DNA of 64,000 nucleotides from an uncultured SAR86 cluster bacterium (GTDB taxonomy: Bacteria; Pseudomonadota; Gammaproteobacteria; Magnimaribacterales; AG-339-G14): contig CABZAV010000003.1 in the NCBI GenBank assembly GCA_902523885.1, positions 75,527 through 139,526 on the forward strand, written 5' to 3'. Position 1 is the stretch's first letter. Each line of letters starts with the position of its first letter. The notes under the pieces are model-generated. The model did no database searches. It was not told where the DNA came from and was given only the letters and a program-made list of their open reading frames with translations. Shown here one piece after another: positions 1-7,088 of the stretch. Made by a program: the position numbers and the translations under genes.

Positions 1-495
1 ACTAGTTAGTTGTCCTTGCTCAACCATTGCGTCAGTCATTTTTTTATAAGCGGTTAAATAAGCCTCTTCGTTTTTAATATTCATTTCGAAGACAGCAAAA
101 ACTGTATCTTTCGTCCAATCACCTTGTTCATAAACTGCCTTGACTAAATTTTGTTCGGTTGGAACAGAAACTTCAGCCATTTCAGTTAAGAATGTTGCGT
201 AATCAGGGCAAGTACTCAAGATTACTAAAGTCTCATCTAGGACTTTTGAACCTTCATAAGTCACTACAAAAGTATGCGTAGATGCCTCACCACCATTGAA
301 AGTTTCTGCCATCAAAGCCACTGTACTCGGGGTTTTTTGACCGCATTCAGAAGCATTAAACTTATCCATCGCCGCAACCACTGCTGGTGGATTGGTTGTA
401 GAAATGCCGTAGTAGGCATAGTACGTATCCATTGCATGATCATCTGCTTGAGCAAAACCGCTCAAAGCAAAAAGAAGTATTAAAGTTTTTTTCAT
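1..495 (-). CDS. Secreted protein, tandem paralogue of the next gene (3' end cut by window edge)
   Basis: The frame is open from ATG at 495 to the first base of the window (165 codons, no stop), so the C-terminus is missing. A GAGGAG ribosome site lies just upstream of the ATG. The product starts MKKTLILLFALSGFAQA, a clear Sec signal peptide, followed by a segment similar to residues 25-150 of the product of 511-1218: both carry a TNPxAVV motif, ASECGxK, LMAE, ASTH and GDWTKD. I do not recognise the family. The fold may be ferredoxin-like (dimeric alpha-beta barrel), judging from the repeated ~100-residue unit in the paralogue. It is probably co-transcribed with 511-1218, 15 bases upstream. 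The ORF track omits it because it runs off the edge. Confidence 0.8.
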   Translation of the reverse strand, partial: MKKTLILLFALSGFAQADDHAMDTYYAYYGISTTNPPAVVAAMDKFNASECGQKTPSTVALMAETFNGGEASTHTFVVTYEGSKVLDETLVILSTCPDYATFLTEMAEVSVPTEQNLVKAVYEQGDWTKDTVFAVFEMNIKNEEAYLTAYKKMTDAMVEQGQLTS

Positions 496-510
496 GAAAT
501 CTCCTCTAAG

Positions 511-1218
511 TTATTGCTTTGGCCAAGATTTTACCGGAAACACTAAAGATGTGTTGATGACATCTCTAACCATTCCTACTTTTTTAGAAAATTTTGCAAA
601 AGCTGGCGAAGCTGTTAATGCGTCCTGATTCGCTACCAAGCTTTCATAATCTTGAGCGCCAACGTAGACAAAATGAGAAGCCTCATTATTGCCAAGGAAT
701 ATTCTATTTAATCCATAAGATCCTGTGACGGAACCATCAGCAACATTAGAGTCCATCAATTCGGTCCAAGCTTTGGCATAAGCTGCTTCATTAGTTGTAG
801 TAATTTCGTATCTCAAAAAAACATTGTCTTTTGTCCAATCACCAACTTCAATCGCTGGGATAATTGCGAACTCAGATACCGCTTCCGCTCCTGAGGCAAT
901 GCCTTGTAACATTTTTACCGCTTCTGGACAGCTTTGCATAAGAGCTCCAGCTTTGGTGAAATCTTCCATAGTTTCATAAGAAACGATAATAAAATGAGTT
1001 GATGCATCGGAACCATTAATTGGCTCGGCCATAAGGCCAATATCCGCTGGCATCTTTTCCCCACACTCAGAGGCAGCAAACTCATCAAGAGCTCCTACCA
1101 CTGCAATAGGGTTAGTAACATCCATAAAATAAAAAGCGTGCATGGCATGTCTGCCTTCGCCTTCTGCATGAATAGATAGCGACATCATTGTCGAAATAAT
1201 AATTAATATTTTTTTCAT
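511..1218 (-). CDS. Secreted protein with two internal repeats, unknown function
   Basis: The track starts this ORF at 1230, but the first ATG (ATGGAGAG) contains the Shine-Dalgarno of the second. I therefore start at 1218, giving 235 residues. The N-terminus is a signal peptide (MKKILIIISTMMSLSIHA). The mature part has two units of about 100 residues: residues near 30-110 (GSDASTHFIIVSYE) and 130-225 (GNNEASHFVYVGAQ) align by eye, so the protein is an internal duplication. It is also paralogous to the downstream gene at 1-495. Function is unknown. The periplasmic location is inferred from the signal peptide. Its 5' leader is almost identical to that of the lipoprotein gene at 10950-11747. 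Confidence 0.8.
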   Translation of the reverse strand: MKKILIIISTMMSLSIHAEGEGRHAMHAFYFMDVTNPIAVVGALDEFAASECGEKMPADIGLMAEPINGSDASTHFIIVSYETMEDFTKAGALMQSCPEAVKMLQGIASGAEAVSEFAIIPAIEVGDWTKDNVFLRYEITTTNEAAYAKAWTELMDSNVADGSVTGSYGLNRIFLGNNEASHFVYVGAQDYESLVANQDALTASPAFAKFSKKVGMVRDVINTSLVFPVKSWPKQ

Positions 1219-1242
1219 TTTTCTCTCCATTGAAAAAATTTA
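1212..1242 (-). repeat. Conserved 5' leader, copy 1
   Basis: A 31-nt block covering the ribosome site (GGAGAG), the start codon and upstream T-rich leader of the gene at 511-1218. It matches the block at 11741-11770 with one substitution and one single-base indel, although the coding sequences then diverge. It may be an inherited or co-regulated leader. Confidence 0.6.
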
Positions 1243-1281
1243 AGGGGTAACTAATATGAGACAATTGCAGCTAAAAGTGAA

Positions 1282-1767
1282 GTGAAATTTTTAATTTTAA
1301 GTAAAAAACGTGTGACTTTTTGTCTCATACTTTTGTGTTTGACAACAAATTTATTTGCAAAGGAATTATTAACTGAAATTACAGTTACAGACGGCGACAC
1401 GGTTAGAGGGAAGTACGAAAATGAGTTGATCCGAATAAGATTGGCTGAAATTGACGCACCCGAATTAAAACAAGCTTTTGGTATCGAATCTAAAAACTGC
1501 TTAAAAAAATTAATCAGACAATCTGGCGGTAAAGTTTTTTTTAAATTCAAAGAAAAGGATCGTTATAAAAGGCACGTCGGCTGGATCTATTCTGAAAATC
1601 TCGATATCAATTTAGAAATGGTCAAAAGAGGTTGTGCCTGGGTTTATGATCGTTATGCAGAAAGAGAGGTACTTTTCAACCATCAGAATTTGGCTAAAAA
1701 AAACAAACTTGGACTTTGGAAGAATACCAATGCTGTTAAACCCTGGGATTGGCGACGTCTAAATTAA
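1282..1767 (+). CDS. Secreted staphylococcal-nuclease-like (thermonuclease) protein
   Basis: 161 residues with a GTG start. Residues 1-26 are a signal peptide ending LFA. The SNase-like domain follows, with DGDTVRG (37-43), RLAEIDAPE (53-61) and KDRYKRHVGWIY (about 97-108). In this family a Ca-binding aspartate, Arg, Asp/Glu and a second Arg form the active site, and all have visible counterparts (D39, R53, D58, E61 and an Arg near 100). It should cleave DNA or RNA outside the cytoplasmic membrane, perhaps for nutrient scavenging (inference). It is divergent from 511-1218 and converges on the DUF2237 gene with a 4-base overlap. The start is not supported by a strong ribosome site; a GTG 30 bases downstream would still leave a signal peptide. 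Confidence 0.82.
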   Translation: MKFLILSKKRVTFCLILLCLTTNLFAKELLTEITVTDGDTVRGKYENELIRIRLAEIDAPELKQAFGIESKNCLKKLIRQSGGKVFFKFKEKDRYKRHVGWIYSENLDINLEMVKRGCAWVYDRYAEREVLFNHQNLAKKNKLGLWKNTNAVKPWDWRRLN

Positions 1768-2135
1768 GAAAGATCGATAGCGAATTTTTTTAAGACTTCC
1801 AACGGCGCATGATTTAAAGCGGATTCTTCGGTACTCTGTAAAACAACTTTGGGAGCAGAGCCTGCTTCCCAGGCTTCGACCCAACGATCCACACAAAGAC
1901 ACCAGCGGTCACCGGCCTTTAAACCAGGAAACCCAAAATCTTCCATTGGGGTAGAAAGATCGTTGCCTCTGGAGGCGGAGAAAGTCAAAAAATCATCCGT
2001 CATCACTGCACAGACTGTGTGCTTGCCGTGATCTTCTTCGCCTGTAGTACAACAGCCGTCTCGGTAAAATCCAGTCAAAGGCTCAAACGAACAAGGAATC
2101 AAAACTTCTCCAAAAACATTTTTAGATTCACTCAT
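1764..2135 (-). CDS. DUF2237 family protein
   Basis: The sequence NVFGEVLIPCSFEPLTGFYRDGCC, then HTVCAVMTDDFL, ASRGNDLSTP and FPGLKAGDRWCLC, is the hallmark of the DUF2237 family, small cytosolic proteins of about 120 residues with conserved cysteines. Function is unknown. I start at ATG 2135 (MSESKN), giving 123 residues. The track start at 2153 is a TTG six codons upstream without better support. It lies head to head with selO, with 41 bases between start codons that must contain both promoters. Confidence 0.85.
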   Translation of the reverse strand: MSESKNVFGEVLIPCSFEPLTGFYRDGCCTTGEEDHGKHTVCAVMTDDFLTFSASRGNDLSTPMEDFGFPGLKAGDRWCLCVDRWVEAWEAGSAPKVVLQSTEESALNHAPLEVLKKFAIDLS

Positions 2136-2176
2136 AGGGATTATTTTACCCAACTATTTACTTATATAATAAGAAG

Positions 2177-3613
2177 ATGAACATATTTGATGGCGTCAAA
2201 TTTAATAACTCTTTTGCGAAACTCTCTGAAGAGTTTTATACCAAGCAGAAGTGGTCATCTTTTGAAAAAGCGCACTTGATTTCATTTAATAAAGACTTAG
2301 CAAAAGATTTAGGCTTAAACCCTGAACTGAAACCAGAGGAATTGGTAAAAATTTTCAATGGTGAAATTGAACACCAAAACTCCGAGTCATTAGCAATGGT
2401 TTATGCCGGCCATCAATTTGGCAGCTGGGTGCCGCAATTGGGAGACGGCCGCGGAATTTTGTTTGGCCAAATTGAAACCCCTCAAGGATTGCGAGATTTA
2501 CATATAAAAGGGGCTGGCAAAACTCCTTATTCAAGATTTGCTGATGGCAGAGCCGTCTTGAGATCTACAATTAGAGAATATCTATGTGGTGAGGCTATGC
2601 ATGGCCTGAGGATTCCCTCTTCGCGCGCCTTATTGATGTTTGGTAGCAATGAACTTGTTTTTCGAGAAACAACTGAGACTGGCGCAATGTTGGTTAGAAC
2701 TGCTAAAACTCACATACGGTTTGGTCATTTTGAATACTTGAAACACAACGATAAAAAAGAGTACCTAGTAGAATTACTAGATCATGTGTTGGCGGAATAT
2801 TTTCCGGATCTGGTTGATAGAAAAGACAAATATGAAATTTTCTTTGAGCAAACAGTTCAATCAACAGCGGAATTGATAGCAAACTGGCAGGCGGTTGGTT
2901 TTGCCCATGGGGTAATGAATACCGACAACATGTCGCTACTTGGTGAGACATTTGATTTTGGTCCATTTGGCTTTCTAGAATCCTATGATCCAAATTTTAT
3001 TTGCAACCATTCTGACGCAGGTGGTAGATACGCTTTTAATAATCAACCAGCGATAGGTTTATGGAATTGCCAAGCCCTAGCAGCTGCGTTGGATGAAATT
3101 ATTGCTGAGGAAAAATTAATTGAGGCACTAAAAAAATATCAACATTATTTCTATGAACATCTAATTGATCTCTATCGAAAAAAATTAGGTCTGCAAGAAA
3201 AACTTGAGGGCGATGCGAAGTTAATCGAATCTTTGTTGACTTGGTTGCAAAATTCTAAAAAGGATTACACAAACTTTTTTAGAAACTTGCATGACATTCA
3301 TGAACCTAAAAACATCATCTTTGAGGATGCAGAAGGGAAAGCCTGGTCAAAAAAATTTAAAGAACGCTTTGGGTTAGAGAAGCTTTCTACCAAGAAAGCC
3401 CAGCAGAAAATGCTTGCCAATAATCCCAAATATATTTTGCGGAATTATCTTGCTCATCAAGCTATACGGAAAGCAGAACAGAATAATTTTTCTGAGATAG
3501 AAGTATTGATGAAATTACTCAGTCAACCTTTCAACGAGCATTTGGAATACGAAGATTATGCTAAGTCGTCTCCTGATTGGGGTAAGTCTCTAGAAATATC
3601 CTGCTCGTCATAA
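2177..3613 (+). CDS. selO: Protein adenylyltransferase SelO (YdiU/UPF0061)
   Basis: 478 residues, the usual length of bacterial SelO. This is a pseudokinase-fold enzyme that transfers AMP to Ser/Thr/Tyr of target proteins and is linked to redox homeostasis. Visible signatures are YAGHQFGSWVPQLGDGRG (about 75-92), KGAGKTPYSRFADGRAVLRSTIREYL (111-136), GVMNTDNMS (about 245-253) and DFGPFGFLE (about 260). The C-terminus ends SCSS; the penultimate-region Cys occupies the position that is selenocysteine in animal SelO. No accessory gene is adjacent. A weak intrinsic terminator overlaps the stop codon. Confidence 0.95.
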   Translation: MNIFDGVKFNNSFAKLSEEFYTKQKWSSFEKAHLISFNKDLAKDLGLNPELKPEELVKIFNGEIEHQNSESLAMVYAGHQFGSWVPQLGDGRGILFGQIETPQGLRDLHIKGAGKTPYSRFADGRAVLRSTIREYLCGEAMHGLRIPSSRALLMFGSNELVFRETTETGAMLVRTAKTHIRFGHFEYLKHNDKKEYLVELLDHVLAEYFPDLVDRKDKYEIFFEQTVQSTAELIANWQAVGFAHGVMNTDNMSLLGETFDFGPFGFLESYDPNFICNHSDAGGRYAFNNQPAIGLWNCQALAAALDEIIAEEKLIEALKKYQHYFYEHLIDLYRKKLGLQEKLEGDAKLIESLLTWLQNSKKDYTNFFRNLHDIHEPKNIIFEDAEGKAWSKKFKERFGLEKLSTKKAQQKMLANNPKYILRNYLAHQAIRKAEQNNFSEIEVLMKLLSQPFNEHLEYEDYAKSSPDWGKSLEISCSS

Positions 3614-3633
3614 TCAGCAAAGATTATTTTTTT
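3611..3633 (+). terminator. Weak intrinsic terminator after selO
   Basis: TAATC / GATTA stem of 5 bp with an AGCAAA loop followed by seven T. The stem includes the stop codon of selO. It is short and AT-rich, hence moderate confidence. Confidence 0.45.
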
Positions 3634-3769
3634 CACAAGCCAAACAAATTTTTGAGAGGCCCATTTCTTGATGTCGATTTTTGGAAAAATAATTAAAAGG
3701 CAGCTTTTTCAAACAAGAACTACATTTTTTTTGATTTTTCATATTGGAATTCTAACAAAAAAAAGTCCT

Positions 3770-3808
3770 AAAAAAGTAGAACCCCCGAGGCCGAAGCTTC
3801 AGGGGTTC
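3770..3808 (-). terminator. Strong intrinsic terminator with UUCG tetraloop (minus strand)
   Basis: On the minus strand GAACCCCTGAAGC-TTCG-GCCTCGGGGGTTC forms a 13-bp stem with one mismatch and one G-U pair. It is closed by the extra-stable C(UUCG)G loop and followed by TACTTTTTT and, a little further, another eight-T run. On the plus strand no T-run follows, so the orientation is clear. It implies a minus-strand transcript ending here, most simply that of the 33-codon gene upstream. Confidence 0.75.
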
Positions 3809-3860
3809 AAGGGGGGAGAAGAAACTCTTAAAAAACTTTTATTTGTTTCTAACTTCGATT

Positions 3861-3962
3861 TTAAGCACCGAAAGTTAATATTCCTAAACTACCTACGTAA
3901 AGTAGGATTGAGAAGCAAACCACATAACCCACTGTGCCTATTACTGCTCTATAAACATTCAT
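3861..3962 (-). CDS. Putative 33-residue single-helix membrane peptide
   Basis: This is not in the ORF track because it is short. ATG at 3962 is preceded by GGAG with a 7-nt spacer. The product begins MNVYRAVIGTVGYVVCFSIL, ends in LGILTFGA, and is hydrophobic over nearly its full length, as in small single-pass membrane proteins. A strong terminator begins about 50 bases after the stop. Ribosome site, hydrophobic product and terminator together make it a credible gene, though each alone is weak. I do not recognise the family; small accessory subunits of membrane complexes have this look, but no partner is adjacent. Confidence 0.55.
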   Translation of the reverse strand: MNVYRAVIGTVGYVVCFSILLYVGSLGILTFGA

Positions 3963-4324
3963 TTTGTAACTCCATTTAGTTATGAATTGTTGATGCATAT
4001 GATAAACCAAGCAAAAAGACCATTTTTTTCCCTACAAACTAAGTAAAAAAAGATATTTGCACATTTTGTTATCAAAATAGGCTTTTTTATTACCAAAATG
4101 GCTCAACAAGGCTCAAAGTATAGCCAAATAAGCTTTTAAAGCTATAGCAAGATGACCGATTTTCTAGTTTTTAGCAGTAATGTTATAAAGATTTTACAAA
4201 AAGTTATAAAAAATAGCTTTTTTTATGCTTTTTTGATTTTTTATCTTTCTAATAATTTTAAATACTGTTTTTTTGGGTTTGATTTGATCTAAAATAGTCC
4301 AGCCAAACAATTAGGAGCAGCATC

Positions 4325-5338
4325 ATGAGGCAAATACAAATTCAAAAACCCGGTGGTTTAGAAAATTTAAGATTGGAGAATGTAGACTCTCCCAATTTAG
4401 CAAATGACGAGGTTTTGATGAAGATTCATGCCAGCAGCCTAAATTATCATGATCTGATGGTAGCGCTAGGTCTAATTCCTACGGATGATAAGCGAGTCCC
4501 ACTTTCTGATGGAGCAGGAGAAATTCTTGAAGTTGGTTCAGATGTAACTAAGTGGAAAATTGGTGATAAAGTCATGAGTGTTTGTTTCCCGAATTGGGTA
4601 GACGGTCCTCCAAAATACGAACTGTTGAGTTTTATTGGTGATAACGAAGACGGTTATGCCGCAGAAGTCATCGCAATTAAAGAAACTGCGCTCACAAAAA
4701 TACCAGACAACCTCTCCTTTTCTGAAGCAGCAACATTACCTTGTGCTGGACTTACTGCTTGGCGAGCATTGGTAGATAAAGGGAATTTAAAAAAAGATGA
4801 AACTGTATTGGTTCAGGGTACCGGTGGTGTTTCAATTTTTGCACTGCAGTTGGCTAAATGCATGGGGGCAAAAGTCATCGCGACATCATCGTCTGAAGAA
4901 AAGTTAGCAAAACTCAAAGAACTTGGCGCAGACGAACTGATAAACTATAAGGAACACCCAGAATGGGGAAAGGAAGTTTTAAAAATTACAAACAACGAAG
5001 GTGTTGATCACGTTATGGAAGTTGGCGGTGGTGGAACTTTTGGGGAATCTGTGCGAGCAGCGAAACTTGGCGGACATATTGCTTTAATTGGTGTTTTAAG
5101 TGGTCCAGCAGTGAGTGAAATTATTTTGCCCAGAATTTTTCTTAAACAGGTGCGTTTGAGTGGTATTGCAATGGCCAATCAACAATCTCAAATAGCTATG
5201 ATTGAATTTATTGAAAAACACAATATAAAACCGATCATTAGCGATACTTTTGATTTAGCTAATCTTTCCGATGCCTTTCAACATCAAATAGACAATAAAC
5301 ATTTTGGCAAGATTTCCATAACAATGGGAGCTGAATGA
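4325..5338 (+). CDS. NADPH:quinone reductase-like MDR alcohol dehydrogenase
   Basis: 337 residues of the medium-chain dehydrogenase/reductase superfamily. The N-terminal GroES-like domain is at about 1-125 and the Rossmann domain at about 130-280, with the nucleotide-binding stretch VLVQGTGGVSIFALQLAKCMGAKVIAT. The cysteine/histidine set of zinc-dependent members is not obvious, so a zinc-independent, NADP-linked oxidoreductase is likely. The substrate is unknown. The start is supported by AGGAG 8 bases upstream. Its stop overlaps the start of the GMC oxidoreductase (ATGA), implying translational coupling and a shared pathway, probably oxidation of an alcohol or aldehyde (inference). Confidence 0.85.
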   Translation: MRQIQIQKPGGLENLRLENVDSPNLANDEVLMKIHASSLNYHDLMVALGLIPTDDKRVPLSDGAGEILEVGSDVTKWKIGDKVMSVCFPNWVDGPPKYELLSFIGDNEDGYAAEVIAIKETALTKIPDNLSFSEAATLPCAGLTAWRALVDKGNLKKDETVLVQGTGGVSIFALQLAKCMGAKVIATSSSEEKLAKLKELGADELINYKEHPEWGKEVLKITNNEGVDHVMEVGGGGTFGESVRAAKLGGHIALIGVLSGPAVSEIILPRIFLKQVRLSGIAMANQQSQIAMIEFIEKHNIKPIISDTFDLANLSDAFQHQIDNKHFGKISITMGAE

Positions 5339-7011
5339 ATAATTATGATTTTGTAGTTCTTGGAGGAGGTTCAGCAGGTTGCGTGCTGGCAAATAGATTA
5401 AGTGCAAATCCAAATCATACGGTCTGTTTAATTGAAGCTGGATCTAAAGATAATAGCATCTCTATTAAAACGCCTGCTCTCTTCGCCTTCATGGGAGATA
5501 AGAGTAAATACAATTGGGCTTTTTTAACTGAGCCTCAAAAAGGTTTTGCCAAAGAAAAATCTTTGGAACACGAGGTTGCTGTTGTAGACACCACTGGCCA
5601 AACTCATAAAATAAAAGAAGAACTGGAAGAACACAGGAGAGGCTACCAACCGAGGGGGAAAACTTTAGGTGGGTCGAGCTCGATCAATGCCATGTTATAT
5701 GTACGAGGGCATAAATGGGATTACGATCATTGGGCAAGTCTTGGCAATTCAGGCTGGTCTTATGATGATGTTCTACCTTACTTCAAAAAAGCAGAACATA
5801 ATGAAATGATTGACAATGAATATCATGGACAGGATGGGCCTCTGAATGTTACCAATATCCCTCATAAAAATAGATTTGTGGACTACTTTGTTGAAGCAGC
5901 TTCTAAATTTTATAAAGTCAACGATGATTACAATGGCAAGGAGCAAGAAGGAGTTGGCATTTATCAAACGACTCAAAAAAATGGAAAAAGATGTAGTGCA
6001 GCTACTGCTTACCTGCATCCTGTAAAAGACAGACCAAACTTAGAAATCTTAACCAACACGACAATTGATAGAATAATTTTCGAAGGAAATAAAGCTACAG
6101 GTGTGGAATGCTTAGATAAAAGCAATCGTTCTTTTTGTGTTGGTGTAAAAAAGGAAGTATTAGTATCTTCAGGAGCTTTTGGATCGCCACAGATTTTAAT
6201 GCGTTCTGGAATTGGTCCGACCGAAGAATTAAAAACTCATGGCATCGATACCTTATTTAATATCCCAGGGGTAGGGAAAAATTTACAAGATCATATTGAT
6301 TACGTAAGTGTACATCTTCACCAAAGTACTGATTTGATAGGTCTTTCTCTGCAATCTATTTTTTTTAAGTTTCCACTCGAAATCCTAAAATATTTATTCA
6401 CTAAAACTGGTCAATTTACTTCTACCATCGCCGAGGGTGCTGGATTTATTAAGTCTTCTCCTGAACAAGAAATTCCAGATCTTCAACTGCATTTCTGCGT
6501 TGCTCCAGTTAAAGATCATGGTAGACAATTTGTATATGGTAATGGGCTGAGCTGTCATGTTTGCTTATTGCGACCAAAATCTAGAGGCGAAGTCACCTTA
6601 AATTCAAGTGATCCCAAAGACCCACCAAAAATTGATCCCAAGTTTCTGAGTGTCCAAGCAGATGTTGATCTATTGGTGACTGGTTACAAAAAGATGATGG
6701 AAATCATGAATACCGAACCATTAAAGGAACATACCAAAAATAATCTCAGGCCAGTTGATTTAAGTAGCGACGAAAAAATTGAGGAGGCAATAAGAGAGGA
6801 AGCCGATACCGTCTATCACCCAGTAGGCACTTGCAAAATGGGCACAGATGAAATGAGCGTAGTGAATCACGAACTAAAAGTTCATGCTCTTGATAATGTC
6901 AGAGTTGTAGATGCATCCATCATGCCGACTTTGATTGGTGGTAATACCAACGCACCGACCATAATGATTGGAGAAAAAGCTGCAGACATGATCAAAGCGA
7001 CTTGGTCGTAA
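5335..7011 (+). CDS. GMC family FAD-dependent oxidoreductase (choline/alcohol dehydrogenase-like)
   Basis: 558 residues. The N-terminal FAD-binding motif is VLGGGSAGCVLANRL (about 8-22). The first GMC signature is GKTLGGSSSINAMLYVRG (about 108-125), and the second is SGAFGSPQILMRSGIGP (about 280-296). The catalytic pair fits His near 495 (YHPVGTCKMG) and Asn near 538 (GGNTNAP). The family oxidises primary alcohols using FAD. Choline dehydrogenase is the common automatic label, but no betaine genes are near and the insertion at residues about 72-105 (charged, KIKEELEEHRRG) is not diagnostic, so the substrate is open. It is coupled to the upstream MDR gene by a 4-base overlap. Confidence 0.92.
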   Translation: MNNYDFVVLGGGSAGCVLANRLSANPNHTVCLIEAGSKDNSISIKTPALFAFMGDKSKYNWAFLTEPQKGFAKEKSLEHEVAVVDTTGQTHKIKEELEEHRRGYQPRGKTLGGSSSINAMLYVRGHKWDYDHWASLGNSGWSYDDVLPYFKKAEHNEMIDNEYHGQDGPLNVTNIPHKNRFVDYFVEAASKFYKVNDDYNGKEQEGVGIYQTTQKNGKRCSAATAYLHPVKDRPNLEILTNTTIDRIIFEGNKATGVECLDKSNRSFCVGVKKEVLVSSGAFGSPQILMRSGIGPTEELKTHGIDTLFNIPGVGKNLQDHIDYVSVHLHQSTDLIGLSLQSIFFKFPLEILKYLFTKTGQFTSTIAEGAGFIKSSPEQEIPDLQLHFCVAPVKDHGRQFVYGNGLSCHVCLLRPKSRGEVTLNSSDPKDPPKIDPKFLSVQADVDLLVTGYKKMMEIMNTEPLKEHTKNNLRPVDLSSDEKIEEAIREEADTVYHPVGTCKMGTDEMSVVNHELKVHALDNVRVVDASIMPTLIGGNTNAPTIMIGEKAADMIKATWS

Positions 7012-7088
7012 AGGATTAAGACGTTTGTATATCTGCTGATTTTTACTTTAAAATCTTAGATAGTAGATATTCATCCAAAGGGGGCAAT

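Larger units (their letters stand above)
3634..4324. other. 691-bp gap between selO and the MDR gene
   Basis: The plus-strand ORF 3668-3979 here has no ribosome site or family features and crosses a perfect RNA hairpin, so I do not call it. The supported content is on the minus strand: a 33-codon gene at 3861-3962 followed by a hairpin plus T-runs at 3770-3808. Bases 4030-4200 are AT-rich with repeated GGCT/AGCC words (for example AAAATaGGCT and AAAATGGCT, AGCTTTTAAAGCT), which may fold in RNA. On the minus strand, an upstream 15-codon frame (MVFLLGLSYASTIHN) with a GGG-type ribosome site precedes the 33-codon gene; it could be a leader peptide or chance. Confidence 0.5.

Noticed and set aside
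274-483. 69-residue plus-strand ORF
   Set aside because: It is a shadow of the minus-strand secreted-protein gene at 1-495, which has a ribosome site and signal peptide.
3779-3808. tRNA or rRNA fragment (GAACCCC...GGGGTTC)
   Set aside because: The sequence folds as a single hairpin with a UUCG/CGAA loop and has no cloverleaf context; terminator is the better reading.
3668-3979. 103-residue plus-strand ORF in the selO-MDR gap
   Set aside because: No ribosome site, no family features, and it runs through a terminator-type hairpin and antisense to a better-supported small gene.
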